From JAFAHD01 sp963772515 (GTDB lineage: Bacteria; Vulcanimicrobiota; Vulcanimicrobiia; Eremiobacterales; Eremiobacteraceae): DNA of 64,000 nt. This document shows positions 1 through 8,591 of the stretch, piece after piece; the stretch's first letter is position 1, and each line of letters begins with the position of its first letter. The notes beneath the pieces were generated by a model. That model was not told where the DNA came from, did not search any database, and saw only the letters and a list, made by a program, of their open reading frames with translations. The stretch lies in NCBI GenBank assembly GCA_963772515.1, contig CAVYXC010000004.1, positions 1 to 64,000 of the forward strand, given 5' to 3'. Both the position numbers and the translations under genes were made by a program.

Positions 1-668
1 TGCCACAGCGCGAAGACCAAGCTGCTGATCACGGCGGCGAGCCAGGCCGGCAACCACTGAGCTAATGCGGCGAAGAGAAGTCCGCGAAACATCGTCTCCT
101 CGACGATCGGCGTTGCGACAGCCGTGTCGATGATGTCGCTGCAGTAGTCGATCGCGCCCATATGGTGAGAGTAGAAGACTGCGGCCGATGCCTGATATGC
201 GGGATCTGACGCGTCGACCTTGACCGGAATCGCCCAAGCGGCGGCAAAGGTGAGCAACCACGCTGCGGCCGCATACCAGAACTGCGACAATCGCGGCTTT
301 ACGAAACCAAACGTCGCCGAGGTCGCCGGCAAGAGCTGGCACAACCAGAGCGCGGTGCCAACCGTCGCGAGAGCTCGAAACAGCACCAACAGCATCACAA
401 GGGTCGAATCCGGCAAATGACTCAGCCCCGGTACCACGGCGTGTGCGACGAGCACGACGATCCCAGCGAGCCATGGAGACCAAAGGAACACGGCGTACGT
501 GATAACGGCGACGCCGAAGAAGCCGCCAAGACGCCAGGCTTGAGGCGCGAACTGCGGTGCGAGCCCATGCGCCCACACGGCCGATAACAGACGACGTCCC
601 AACGGCCGGCGAGCCATCGGGACCGGCCGAGTAACTCCATTGAAGCTCGGTCGTACGGCGATCATCAT
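1..668 (-). CDS. CPBP family intramembrane metalloprotease (partial, runs off the left edge)
   Basis: Hydrophobic polytopic protein whose visible part (about 222 residues) starts at an ATG at 668 and continues past base 1. It contains the CPBP/Abi signature TPIVEETMFRGLLFAA at 70-125, where the paired glutamates and arginine belong to the membrane-embedded active site; the later histidine motif begins at the window edge. CPBP (CAAX protease/bacteriocin-processing) enzymes cleave peptides in the membrane and often give self-immunity to peptides, but the substrate here is unknown. The start codon overlaps the stop of the preceding gene as ATGA, so it is the third gene of a coupled minus-strand operon. 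A second family member lies at 18851-19753. Confidence 0.85.
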   Translation of the reverse strand, partial: MMIAVRPSFNGVTRPVPMARRPLGRRLLSAVWAHGLAPQFAPQAWRLGGFFGVAVITYAVFLWSPWLAGIVVLVAHAVVPGLSHLPDSTLVMLLVLFRALATVGTALWLCQLLPATSATFGFVKPRLSQFWYAAAAWLLTFAAAWAIPVKVDASDPAYQASAAVFYSHHMGAIDYCSDIIDTAVATPIVEETMFRGLLFAALAQWLPAWLAAVISSLVFALW

Positions 669-1015
669 TGCATAACGGGCAGCGTCGTGATGCAGACGCC
701 GCAGCACACCACGATCCGCACCTGGCCCAGATGCAACCGATACGAGATGCCATTCGTGACATTGCGGCACTCACACGATCGGCCCTCATAGACGCGCTCG
801 AATCGCGACTCGAACGAGGCCAGCTCGTCCTCGTACACCAGCCTCAGTGCCGTCAGAATCCCGGCATCAGTCAAACCACCACGCCGCAGGGAGCGAACGA
901 AGGGCCCATCTACATAACGCTCGATATAGCGCACCAGCGCGTGCGGCCTGAAGATCAGCCGATCCTCAGCCCACCGCGAAGCCGCAAAAGAGTCGGCAAC
1001 CGCAACCTGCGCCAT
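665..1015 (-). CDS. small hypothetical protein with a HALVRYIERY motif
   Basis: A 116-residue protein whose ATG (1015-1013) overlaps the TGA of the preceding gene by one base, and whose TGA overlaps the ATG of the CPBP gene in an ATGA. These overlaps decide the start against a longer in-frame extension. The motif HALVRYIERYVDG near residue 29 resembles small phage- and island-associated proteins beginning with HALxRYLER. Four cysteines cluster in the C-terminal half (SCEC and VVCCGVC), which might bind a metal. No enzymatic function is assigned. Coupling to a winged-helix protein and a CPBP protease suggests a common process. Confidence 0.7.
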   Translation of the reverse strand: MAQVAVADSFAASRWAEDRLIFRPHALVRYIERYVDGPFVRSLRRGGLTDAGILTALRLVYEDELASFESRFERVYEGRSCECRNVTNGISYRLHLGQVRIVVCCGVCITTLPVMQ

Positions 1016-1845
1016 CACGCCGACCTCTTGAACGCATCGTCCACGCTTTGCAGCTTGGGATCGCCCGACCGCGCGCGCATCAGACCGCCATATTCCCTCT
1101 CGGCGATCTGCACGAACATCCGGATCAGGTTGCCAGCCACATCGGCGTCGACGTGCTCGGTCCGATACTCGAGCTCCAGTATCACCGCGCCCCGCACCAC
1201 CGAGAACTTGCACAGAGGCATGCGGAAGTTCAACGCAGCCATCGCATCCAACACGACAGCCCGCCGAGCCGGATTCTTCGGCAGCCGCATCACGTGGGCG
1301 TGCAGCGAGAACCACTCCTTATTGGCATATACATCCACCAGCCACGTCCGCAGCCGGGCCGAGAACGGCACGGAAAAGCGCCCGTCCCCCATCGTAACGC
1401 TCTCGAACTTCGCCTCGTCCAGCAGCGCCTTCAGATCGAGCGCCGGCTCCTCGTCGGCCGCCGGACCAGCGGAGGCCGGTCCGCCACCAGACCCCAAAAC
1501 CGGCACCGAAACACCACGAGCACCGGCCGCCCCGACAGAAGCACCCTCGCTCTCACCGGCGCGCAGCCACCCGGTCTCCAGATACGCCTCGCCTTGCGGC
1601 GTCAAAATCAAAGCATCCCCACCCCCACACACCAACAACCCATGGCGCAACAAAGCCCGCCGCGCCACCCGCACCCGACAGGCAAAACGCCGCAGATCAC
1701 CCGGCCCACCCACCGCCGGCGAACCCTCATACAAACCGAACTGAAACGCCAAAAAGTGATGCAGCTCGCCCTCGGACACGCGCGGATGCTCGCGCGCCAC
1801 AAGCAACATCGGATGGAGCAGATCTCGAGAAGTCGGAATGTTCAC
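1015..1845 (-). CDS. winged-helix protein with YbjN-like C-terminal domain
   Basis: A 276-residue two-domain protein. Residues about 1-90 (MNIPTSRDLLHPMLLVAREH...) look like the winged-helix module found at the N-terminus of Mrr-type restriction enzymes. A Gly/Ala/Pro-rich linker follows (about 100-130). Residues about 135-260 resemble the YbjN/type III secretion chaperone-like fold, with conserved phrases such as ARLRTWLVDVYANKEWFSLHAHV and LNFRMPLCKFSV. It is the first gene of the operon with the 116-aa protein and the CPBP protease, and is divergent from the WYL regulator, a likely controller. The domain assignments rest on sequence feel, not on a search. Function unknown. Confidence 0.6.
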   Translation of the reverse strand: MNIPTSRDLLHPMLLVAREHPRVSEGELHHFLAFQFGLYEGSPAVGGPGDLRRFACRVRVARRALLRHGLLVCGGGDALILTPQGEAYLETGWLRAGESEGASVGAAGARGVSVPVLGSGGGPASAGPAADEEPALDLKALLDEAKFESVTMGDGRFSVPFSARLRTWLVDVYANKEWFSLHAHVMRLPKNPARRAVVLDAMAALNFRMPLCKFSVVRGAVILELEYRTEHVDADVAGNLIRMFVQIAEREYGGLMRARSGDPKLQSVDDAFKRSA

Positions 1846-1956
1846 CGTTCACCTCCACAGAATCGAACCAGCCAGAAACCCCAAGCCCAAAACCCTCCGA
1901 ACCGAACCAATCATATCGCAGGGCGGCGACCCACGTAATTCGGCCCAAAAATGACC

Positions 1957-1973
1957 GGGTCAGAATCTGGCCC
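1957..1973. promoter_or_regulatory. 17-bp near-perfect palindrome, candidate WYL operator
   Basis: GGGTCAGAATCTGGCCC is symmetric about base 1965, with one mismatched pair (T1960 against G1970). It lies 22 bases before the ATG of the WYL regulator and inside the 150-base region shared with the divergent winged-helix operon, where an autoregulatory site would be expected. Binding is inferred. Confidence 0.4.
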
Positions 1974-1994
1974 ACTAAGCATGGCCAATAGACG

Positions 1995-3053
1995 ATGAAG
2001 AACGACCCAAACGCGAACGCGAACGGCAAGGCCAGGGCCAAAGCCTCAGGGATACGCCATCTCCTGATCCGGCTGAACATAGACCGCCAGATCACCAAGC
2101 AGCAAGCCGCAAGAATCCTTGGCCGGAGCAGCCTCAGCGACAGCACCTGGAAGCGCTACAAGAAAGAGCTCGCGGCCTGGGGCGCGCGCCTCAGATACAA
2201 CCCCAAGACGAAAACGCACACCGTCCCAAAAACCTGGACACTCGGCCGGGCAACGAAGATGGATCCGCGCAAACGCGAGATCCTGGTCCGCCTGCGGATC
2301 GATCTGCTGCGCATGGGATCGCCGTTCATGGAAACGCTCGGCCCCCAATTCGAACAATGGGAATCGCAGCTGGCCGGCATGGATCCAGCGGTCAAGGAGC
2401 GGCTCCCCGTGTGGCAGCCGCAGCCGCGCGTCAACGCCGCATTCTACGAGAACCTCTCCGCCTGCGAACACGCCATCCAAGAGCGGCGCATCCTCGGCTT
2501 CACCTATAAGAGATCATCCGACGGTACAGTGTCAGCGCGTCACATCGTGCCCTACGATCTGTTCGATAACAACGGTCGCATCTACGTCTGGGGTGTCGAA
2601 GAAGGCGGAGAGCGCCCGAAGTTCTTCGCCCTGGACCGCATGAGCGATCCGCACGTGCTCGACGAAGTGACGGCCAAAGGATACGACGAAGAACGAAAAC
2701 TCGACGATACCCTGCGCCACTCGTTTGGCATTTTCGCGACCTCCGGCAAACCGCGCAAGGTCCTGGTGAAGATCGCCCCACGACGGGTCGCCGACGTGCT
2801 GGCACGCCGCTGGCCGGCAGAAGAGTCGGTCAAAGAGCTGCCCGACGGCTCGCTGCAGATCGCGTTCAAAGTGACCGATCCAAGAGAGGTCGTCGCCTGG
2901 GCGCTCAGCTTCGGCGGAGACGCGAAGATCATCGAACCGCCCGAAGCGGCGCAGATGGCACGCCAATTCGCCGAAGCCATTCTAAGAGAACACGACTGGG
3001 CGAAGAACGTGCCGGTCGATGAGCGCCTCTTGCGCTTCGAATGGGGAGACTAG
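1995..3053 (+). CDS. WYL-domain transcriptional regulator (HTH-WYL-WCX)
   Basis: A 352-residue protein with an N-terminal helix-turn-helix region (about 20-75), a WYL domain (about 165-240, signature HIVPYDLFDNNGRIYVWG) and a C-terminal WCX-like dimerisation extension (about 250-330). WYL proteins bind DNA and sense nucleic-acid or nucleotide ligands; many control phage-defence genes or DNA-damage responses. It is divergent from the winged-helix/CPBP operon and convergent with hepT, 12 bases away. A palindrome at 1957-1973 may be its operator. Its last two thirds are repeated almost identically at 5329-6020 as a truncated copy, so only this copy retains the DNA-binding domain. Confidence 0.9.
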   Translation: MKNDPNANANGKARAKASGIRHLLIRLNIDRQITKQQAARILGRSSLSDSTWKRYKKELAAWGARLRYNPKTKTHTVPKTWTLGRATKMDPRKREILVRLRIDLLRMGSPFMETLGPQFEQWESQLAGMDPAVKERLPVWQPQPRVNAAFYENLSACEHAIQERRILGFTYKRSSDGTVSARHIVPYDLFDNNGRIYVWGVEEGGERPKFFALDRMSDPHVLDEVTAKGYDEERKLDDTLRHSFGIFATSGKPRKVLVKIAPRRVADVLARRWPAEESVKELPDGSLQIAFKVTDPREVVAWALSFGGDAKIIEPPEAAQMARQFAEAILREHDWAKNVPVDERLLRFEWGD

Positions 3054-3065
3054 GGGCTCTGGGGA

Positions 3066-3467
3066 CTAACCCGTTGGCCGGCCCGCGCTTTTGCGCCCGC
3101 CCTCGCGCGCATGCTTGCCGCGCGCGCGTGCTTGCGTGCGTTCTTCTTGGATGACCTTTTTCAACGGGGGTAGTCCGCTGACGATCGTTTCCCAGATGAT
3201 ATTCGGGTCGAGTTTTTCATAGTCATGTCTATAGACATTACCCGCCCCTTTGATCGCGCCCCAGGGTATCTGCGGATGCCTAGCGAGCATCTCGTCCGGA
3301 AGTTGACGTACCGCTTCGGAGATGCCTTGGAGTGCGTACACGGTGGCGTACAGTGAACGGAGGTCGGCCGCGAAGCGAGCCCGGCTCGAACCGGCCGCAA
3401 ATCCCTCAATCGCCTCGATGCGTTCGAGGATGAGGTCAAGGTGATGGAGCGGATTCTTAGAACGCAC
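3066..3467 (-). CDS. hepT: HepT-like (DUF86) toxin
   Basis: A 133-residue helical HEPN-fold protein, the predicted toxin of a HepT/MntA module. HepT toxins are RNases with an R-X4-H-X-Y motif that partner MNT-type antitoxins AMPylate. Here the motif region reads GAGNVYRHDYEKLD: His and Tyr are present, but the position five before the His is Gly instead of Arg, a variant common in DUF86 proteins of the GNxxRHxY type. The GTG start overlaps the upstream antitoxin gene by 11 bases, so the pair is co-translated. The C-terminus is a basic Arg/Lys-rich tail. Confidence 0.85.
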   Translation of the reverse strand: MRSKNPLHHLDLILERIEAIEGFAAGSSRARFAADLRSLYATVYALQGISEAVRQLPDEMLARHPQIPWGAIKGAGNVYRHDYEKLDPNIIWETIVSGLPPLKKVIQEERTQARARGKHAREGGRKSAGRPTG

Positions 3468-4008
3468 GAACCGCTTCGCTGATTATGCGCTTGCGCAAAA
3501 GCGGGTAGACTTGGTCTCTTCGTACCATGTCCACATCGCGCTCGAAAAGCGTGCGGAGCGATTCGGATATGCCTCCAAGATCGAATAACGTGTATCGGCG
3601 ATCCGGCCGCAGGTCGATGAGCACATCGATGTCGCTATTGGGTCGCTGTTCGCCACGCGCCACCGAACCGAAGATCGCCAAATGGTCGACGCCCTCGCGT
3701 CGCAATTGCGCTTTGTTGGCACGCGCGCGGGCGATGTATTCTTGTAACGCCGCGGGCCGATTCGCGGACGGACCGGGGCTTGCGATGCGTTCGACCAGCT
3801 GCCCAAGAGATAGGTCCAAGCCGTCTGCGATGGCAACAAGCAGCTCACTGCTAGGGTCGGCACGCTGCCCTGCGATAAGACGCGAAATAGCGGGTTGCGA
3901 TACGCCGGCCCGGCGCGCCAACTCGTTTTGGCTCATGTGCTTGGCCAACAGTTCGCGGCGCACGACGTTTCCGACGACTCGGCCAAGGGATCGGCGCTTC
4001 ATCGGCAT
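3457..4008 (-). CDS. mntA: MNT-type antitoxin: XRE helix-turn-helix fused to nucleotidyltransferase
   Basis: About 183 residues. The N-terminal XRE HTH (about 15-70) contains MSQNELARRAGVSQPAISRL; the C-terminal minimal nucleotidyltransferase domain carries GSVARGEQRPNSDIDVLID, the GS-X10-DxD active site of MntA antitoxins that AMPylate the toxin tyrosine. Fusion of a DNA-binding domain means the antitoxin can also repress its own promoter, and a palindrome sits immediately upstream at 4012-4027. The start is at the ATG of MPMKRRSLG; the alternative MKRRSLG is six bases downstream. It overlaps hepT by 11 bases. Confidence 0.88.
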   Translation of the reverse strand: MPMKRRSLGRVVGNVVRRELLAKHMSQNELARRAGVSQPAISRLIAGQRADPSSELLVAIADGLDLSLGQLVERIASPGPSANRPAALQEYIARARANKAQLRREGVDHLAIFGSVARGEQRPNSDIDVLIDLRPDRRYTLFDLGGISESLRTLFERDVDMVRRDQVYPLLRKRIISEAVRAF

Positions 4009-4011
4009 GAT

Positions 4012-4027
4012 TATACCATTTGGTATA
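4012..4027. promoter_or_regulatory. palindrome TATACCA-TT-TGGTATA, candidate autoregulatory operator
   Basis: Perfect 7-bp arms with a 2-bp spacer, ending four bases before the antitoxin start codon. An XRE-containing antitoxin binding here would block transcription or translation initiation of its own operon. The symmetry is seen directly; binding is inferred. Confidence 0.6.
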
Positions 4028-4072
4028 GGACAAACGCAACTTTTTAGCAACGGGAGGACGACTTCGGCCGGT

Positions 4073-4639
4073 TTACAATTCTTCTGGCCAAAGCTCCGAA
4101 ACCGGCATGGACCAACCGGGCAAGACCCCCGGAAGATCGAGCATATCCGCGTCGGTGATTGTGGAGGGCGGCTGGCCATCGGCGTCGACCTTGACAGTTC
4201 GCTCGTCCGGATCGATGAGCAACGCGGCTTGAGCTCCAAACGAGCGCAGGAGAGTCAGCTTCTCTTCGAGCTCGGCAATGCGATCGGAGGGCGACTTCAC
4301 CTCGACCACCAGGTTCGGCACGACGTCGGCATAGTGCCGCGGTGGAATCCGCATGCGTCCTTTCGCGACAAAGGACACGTCAGGAGCGATCACGTCGCCG
4401 TTGGGAAGACGAAAGCCGGCGCTTGACGTCAGAACAAAACCAAGCTTGCGCGGCCGCACCCATTCACGCAAGCGCGCGGCCAGTTCGAAAGCGACCGCCT
4501 CGGAGAAGTCGCCCGAAGGGCTCATGATGATGATCTTGCCGTCGCGCAGCTCGACTCGGTTGTCGCGATAGACAGCCTGGACTTCGGCAAGGTCTCGTTC
4601 GGTGAGCGCCATTTCTGATAACATAGTACCCTCACCCAT
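4073..4639 (-). CDS. Uma2 family endonuclease (DUF820)
   Basis: About 188 residues. The PD-(D/E)XK-like core is visible: APDVSFVAKGRM supplies the Asp and VPNLVVEVKSPSDR the ExK, followed by EEKLTLLRSFG, the usual Uma2 order. Uma2 proteins are abundant in cyanobacteria and related multi-copy genomes; their biological role is unsettled. The start chosen is the ATG of MGEGTMLSEM, preceded by GAGAGG eight bases upstream; an inner ATG (MLSEM) is also possible. The YecA-like gene ends 26 bases upstream on the same strand, so the two may be co-transcribed. A second Uma2 gene is at 34059-34622. Confidence 0.85.
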   Translation of the reverse strand: MGEGTMLSEMALTERDLAEVQAVYRDNRVELRDGKIIIMSPSGDFSEAVAFELAARLREWVRPRKLGFVLTSSAGFRLPNGDVIAPDVSFVAKGRMRIPPRHYADVVPNLVVEVKSPSDRIAELEEKLTLLRSFGAQAALLIDPDERTVKVDADGQPPSTITDADMLDLPGVLPGWSMPVSELWPEEL

Positions 4640-4665
4640 GGATAATCCCTCTCGAACCCCGCTCG

Positions 4666-5268
4666 TCAAGACCTGGCCGCGCGACGCTCGCGCTCGCGCC
4701 AGAGCTGATAGATCGTCGCCACGCACGGCACGATCTGCGCCTTCGTCCGTTCGAACAGTTCCAGATCATCGTGGACGCGGTCATACTCGGCCTTGAATTC
4801 GCCCTCGAAATACGCCATCGCCGAGATCGGTGCGAAAAGCCCCATGCGCGTGGGGTCGTCGAGCAGCCAGGACCACTCGCGGTGCCGCAGGTTCACCCCG
4901 CGCATGTAGCCGTAGCACCACTCGTCCGCGATCTCAACTGGCGGATCCGCGAGGCGGTTCTCGTACAGCAGCGGTTCAAATCGGTGCGGATCGGTGGCGA
5001 GCGCCCCGGCAACTTCATTGTATAAACGCATGATCCAAGAGAGCACCCTCTCGGCCGTGCGCGCGGTTCGGAACTGCGGACCCTCGCCCGGTCCCCAAAC
5101 CACGGGGAGCCATTCGCCCGGCATGACCATCGGCCCGGAGACGACTGCGGCCATGAAGCCATGAAGCATGGAGATGTCCATGCATTCCTCAGGGGAGTCC
5201 TCGGACATCAGCCATGCGTCGAGCTTGGCCAGCTCATCATCCCCGAGCGGTGCGTCAAGGTCGGCCAT
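4666..5268 (-). CDS. UPF0149 (YecA/YgfB-like) family protein
   Basis: A 200-residue acidic protein beginning MADLDAPLGDDELAKLDAW, with the family phrases MDISMLHGFMAAVVSGP near residue 33 and WCYGYMRGVNLR near residue 115. YecA/YgfB proteins are poorly understood; many carry a C-terminal SEC-like zinc motif, which this one lacks. The reading frame extends upstream into the antisense of the WYL fragment, but the family N-terminus begins at this ATG. It is head-to-head with the WYL pseudogene and upstream of the Uma2 gene. Confidence 0.8.
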   Translation of the reverse strand: MADLDAPLGDDELAKLDAWLMSEDSPEECMDISMLHGFMAAVVSGPMVMPGEWLPVVWGPGEGPQFRTARTAERVLSWIMRLYNEVAGALATDPHRFEPLLYENRLADPPVEIADEWCYGYMRGVNLRHREWSWLLDDPTRMGLFAPISAMAYFEGEFKAEYDRVHDDLELFERTKAQIVPCVATIYQLWRERERRAARS

Positions 5269-5328
5269 TCGGCAAGACCTTTCAAAGGGCCCGAGCCCTT
5301 GGCCTAGCAAAGAGACGGCCCATGAGCC

Positions 5329-6020
5329 GGCCGGCATGGATCCAGCGGTCAAGGAGCGGCTCCCCGTGTGGCAGCCGCAGCCGCGCGTCAACGCCGCATT
5401 CTACGAGAACCTCTCCGCCTGCGAACGCGCCATCCAAGAACGGCGCATCCTCGGCTTCACCTATAAGAGATCATCCGACGGTACAGTGTCAGCGCGTCAC
5501 ATCGTGCCCTACGATCTGTTCGATAACAACGGTCGCATCTACGTCTGGGGCGTCGAAGAAGGAGGAGAGCGCCCGAAGTTCTTCGCCCTGGACCGGATGA
5601 GCGACCCGACCGTGCTCGACGAAGTGACGGCCAAAGGATACGACGCAGAACGAAAACTCGACGATACCCTGCGCCACTCGTTTGGCATTTTCGCGACCTC
5701 CGGCAAACCGCGCAAGGTCGTGGTGAAGATCGCGCCGCGACGGGTCGCCGACGTCCTGGCGCGCCGCTGGCCGGCAGAAGAGTCGGTCAAAGAGCTGCCC
5801 GACGGCTCGCTTCAGATCGCGTTCAAAGTGACCGACCCGCGCGAGGTCGTCGCCTGGGCGCTCAGCTTCGGGGGAGACGCGAAGATCATCGAACCGCCCG
5901 AAGCGGCGCAGATGGCGCGCCAATTCGCCGAGGCGATTCTCAAGAGAACACGAGTGGGCTAAGAACGTCGCGGTCGACGAACGCCTCATGCGATTCGAAT
6001 GGAGCGATGAGACCGTCTAG
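5329..6020 (+). pseudogene. truncated, frameshifted second copy of the WYL regulator
   Basis: From GGCCGGCATGGATCC onward the sequence repeats bases 2372-3053 of the WYL gene almost exactly, covering the WYL and WCX domains but lacking the whole helix-turn-helix part. Only a handful of residues differ (for example CEHAIQ to CERAIQ and RKVLVKI to RKVVVKI). Near 5940 the copy reads ATTCTCAAGAGA where the parent has ATTCTAAGAGA; the extra base shifts the frame and causes an early stop. Ignoring it restores a C-terminus ending FEWSDETV at 6018. An open frame from 5168 exists, but its first part is antisense to the YecA-like gene. Confidence 0.85.
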
Positions 6021-6175
6021 GTGCTCATGACCCTGATTGTCGGCCGGGGGCTAGGAGCCGTGTCGGGCGACTACCGCACACGGAGATAAGACCTGGCATG
6101 TGCTTGTAATGAGCCATCCGATGCCCGAGTCTTACTCCGGCACGGTAGGGCAATCGCCGCGGTGGGGAGCTTCCG

Positions 6176-8591
6176 ATGTTCGACCGAAACGAAGACTTGG
6201 CCCGAGCAATTCGGGCTCGTGATACTGGATCTGTTACTCGGCTTATGTTTATCGGGACCGATCAGCCTAGCGTACGGCCGGGATTTCGAACCGAGACGGA
6301 CTTGTGGGATTTCAAGGCTGATTGCCCCAAACTCGCTCGCGACTCATCAAACGCATGGGCAACGCTTGCAGCGGACGTTCTCGGATTTCACAATAACCGG
6401 GGAGGCGTTTTAATCTTCGGCATTCGGGACGATGACTTTACTTTTTGTGGCGCGTCAACGCCCCTAGATGGCAAACGATTGAACGATCAGTTGCATAAGT
6501 ATCTCGAAGACACAATCTGGGTAGAGTACCATCGCGAATTCATCCAACCGGATCAACGATACCTAGGGATTGCAATTGTTCAGGCGCGTGGCCCAAGACT
6601 AGAGCGATTCACTAGTGAGGCGCCGCAGGTCAACGGAAGGCGAGCTTTTGCGTTAGGCGGCTCTGCGATGCGCGAGGAAGATTCGACACGCATCTTGTCC
6701 AGGGTGGAGGCCGATGAGGCAGCGCGGCAGATGTCCATGCCTCTAGTAGGAGAGGTTTATGCCGTGGATGAGCCATTCTACCGGATTCTCGCCCCCGAAT
6801 ACATTCACTTTGTCGCTCGTTCAAAGCCTTGTGGACAAGTAGAATCGGCACTTGCGAATCCGCGCGTGTCAATCGCTTCGATTATCGGTATAGGCGGTAT
6901 CGGCAAAACCGCGCTTGCCACGTGGGCTGTGCTGCGTTCCTATGAGCGCAAGCATTTCGACTTCATAGTTTCCATAACCGCGAAAGATCGTGAGCTGACG
7001 GCATCAGGCATTCGAGCCTTAGATCCGACATTGACGAACTTTGAATCGCTTCTGGATAGCATTCTTGACGTAACGGGATTCCCGGACCACAAGACGTTGC
7101 CAATATCCCGAAAGGAAGAGGCGGTGCGAGCGCTTCTGTCGGCCAGCAAAGGGCTGTTATTTGTCGACAATCTTGAGACCGTTGATGACAAGCGCATAAT
7201 AGAGTTTCTCGACACGCTCCCTCCTGGAGTTCGGGCCATTACAACGTCTCGGCGGTCCAACGTTCGCGTTTCGGTGCAGCCGATCGATTTAGGGCCACTG
7301 GAAGACGCCGAAATGATCGCTTTCGCGAAGTCTTTGTCCACCTCTCCAGGCGGTGACTACGTCGCCGAATTGAGCGATGACGACTGCCTGCGAATAGGCA
7401 AAGCAAGCGACCGCATCCCTCTGGTTATTCGCTGGGTCTTGTCGAGATCTCAATAAACCTGAGGCCCTCTCCTTGGCTGATAGCCTGGGCCGCTCGGGCA
7501 AGCTTAGCGACGAGCTCCTCGAATTCTGCTTTCGCCGAATATTCGATTCCATGCCTGAGATGGAAAGGGACGTTTTAAGAGTGTTGTCGTTGTATAACAC
7601 GCCCCTTACTAGCGATGCCATTTACGTTGCGTGCGGCAAGGATTCTCAGACGTTCGACTCTTTGGAGGCCCTAGTCGACGACGCCTTAGTTCAAAGACTT
7701 TTCGATTCCGATCAAAACGATTTCTGTTTCACCATCATATCTCTGACAAGAAGGTTTGTCGCAGACGACCTGGCCGCCCACAACGGCCTCGATGAACGGC
7801 TGAGAAGCCGCCTCACGGACTGGTACGAAGCGCGCGATATCACAGATGCGGCTCAGAAGCTCGTTGCCCGAGAATTGCGCCAGGGTAGGCGCGTAGACGA
7901 CACCGCGCTGGTAGACCTCGCGTTGGCGGCGGAGCGTAAAGGTGAGCTTGATTCTGCAGAGCGCTTATATCAACAGGCCATGCAGCAGTGCCCGAGGAGC
8001 TGGCGGGCGGCTAGGAACTTTGGGGAGTACTATCGCCATAAGAGACCGTCCGCTTCCAATGCGCTTCATTTCTATGAAATTGCTGCCGCAAACGCTCCGA
8101 GTCGTGGACGGGAGAGAGGCGTGATATTCCGCGAGTGGGCTATGCTTCTGAGAGATTCCGGCGCAGCTGATGCCATAAACCGAGCGACCATCGCCCTCGA
8201 AGCGGCGCTTGCTGAGATGCCCGATGATGGGATTACGATTTATCAACTCGCTAGCATGTACGATCGAAAAGGTGTTTACAAGAAAGTGATTTCTTTACTT
8301 GCGCCGTGCATTGACTCGGTGGGCGAGCTGACCCGAGATCGTTCACTACCTCTCTTAAAGAAGGCGTACGAGCGAACCAATCACGCTCTCGAGGCCGCTC
8401 GCCTAAAAGTTAAGTATGAGCGGCTACGAGAGCAGAATGGATTCGGGCGCGATTTGACGTTGCGCTCAAAGCTATCAGAAAATTGGTGTAGAGAGTGGGA
8501 GCCGACGAAGAGTAGCGTTCGGCGCAGCCTGGTCTTGTTAGGTAGGCAACGCATCACGGAGGACTCCTTGCGGCTAGTATGTCAAAGATAA
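6176..8591 (+). CDS. Schlafen/AlbA_2-STAND-TPR NTPase (frameshifted near 7450)
   Basis: About 805 residues once one shift is bridged. Residues about 40-95 form a Schlafen-type AlbA_2 domain (TDLWDFKADCP and VLGFHNNRGGVLIFGIRDD). A STAND/NB-ARC-type NTPase follows: Walker A IIGIGGIGKTALA near residue 237 and Walker B GLLFVDNLE near 325. The C-terminal half is helical with TPR-like repeats (AERKGELDSAERLYQQAMQQ). STAND proteins with such repeats act as phage-protein sensors in defence. The frame closes at 7456, and dropping one base at 7446-7457 joins it to the frame running to 8591. Start: GGGGAG lies six bases before the ATG. The 3' end overlaps the AIPR gene by 13 bases. Confidence 0.82.

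Noticed and set aside
5168..5335. Open frame upstream of the WYL pseudogene, suggesting a fusion protein
   Set aside because: This part is exactly antisense to the start of the YecA-like gene and has no HTH; it is not credible coding sequence.
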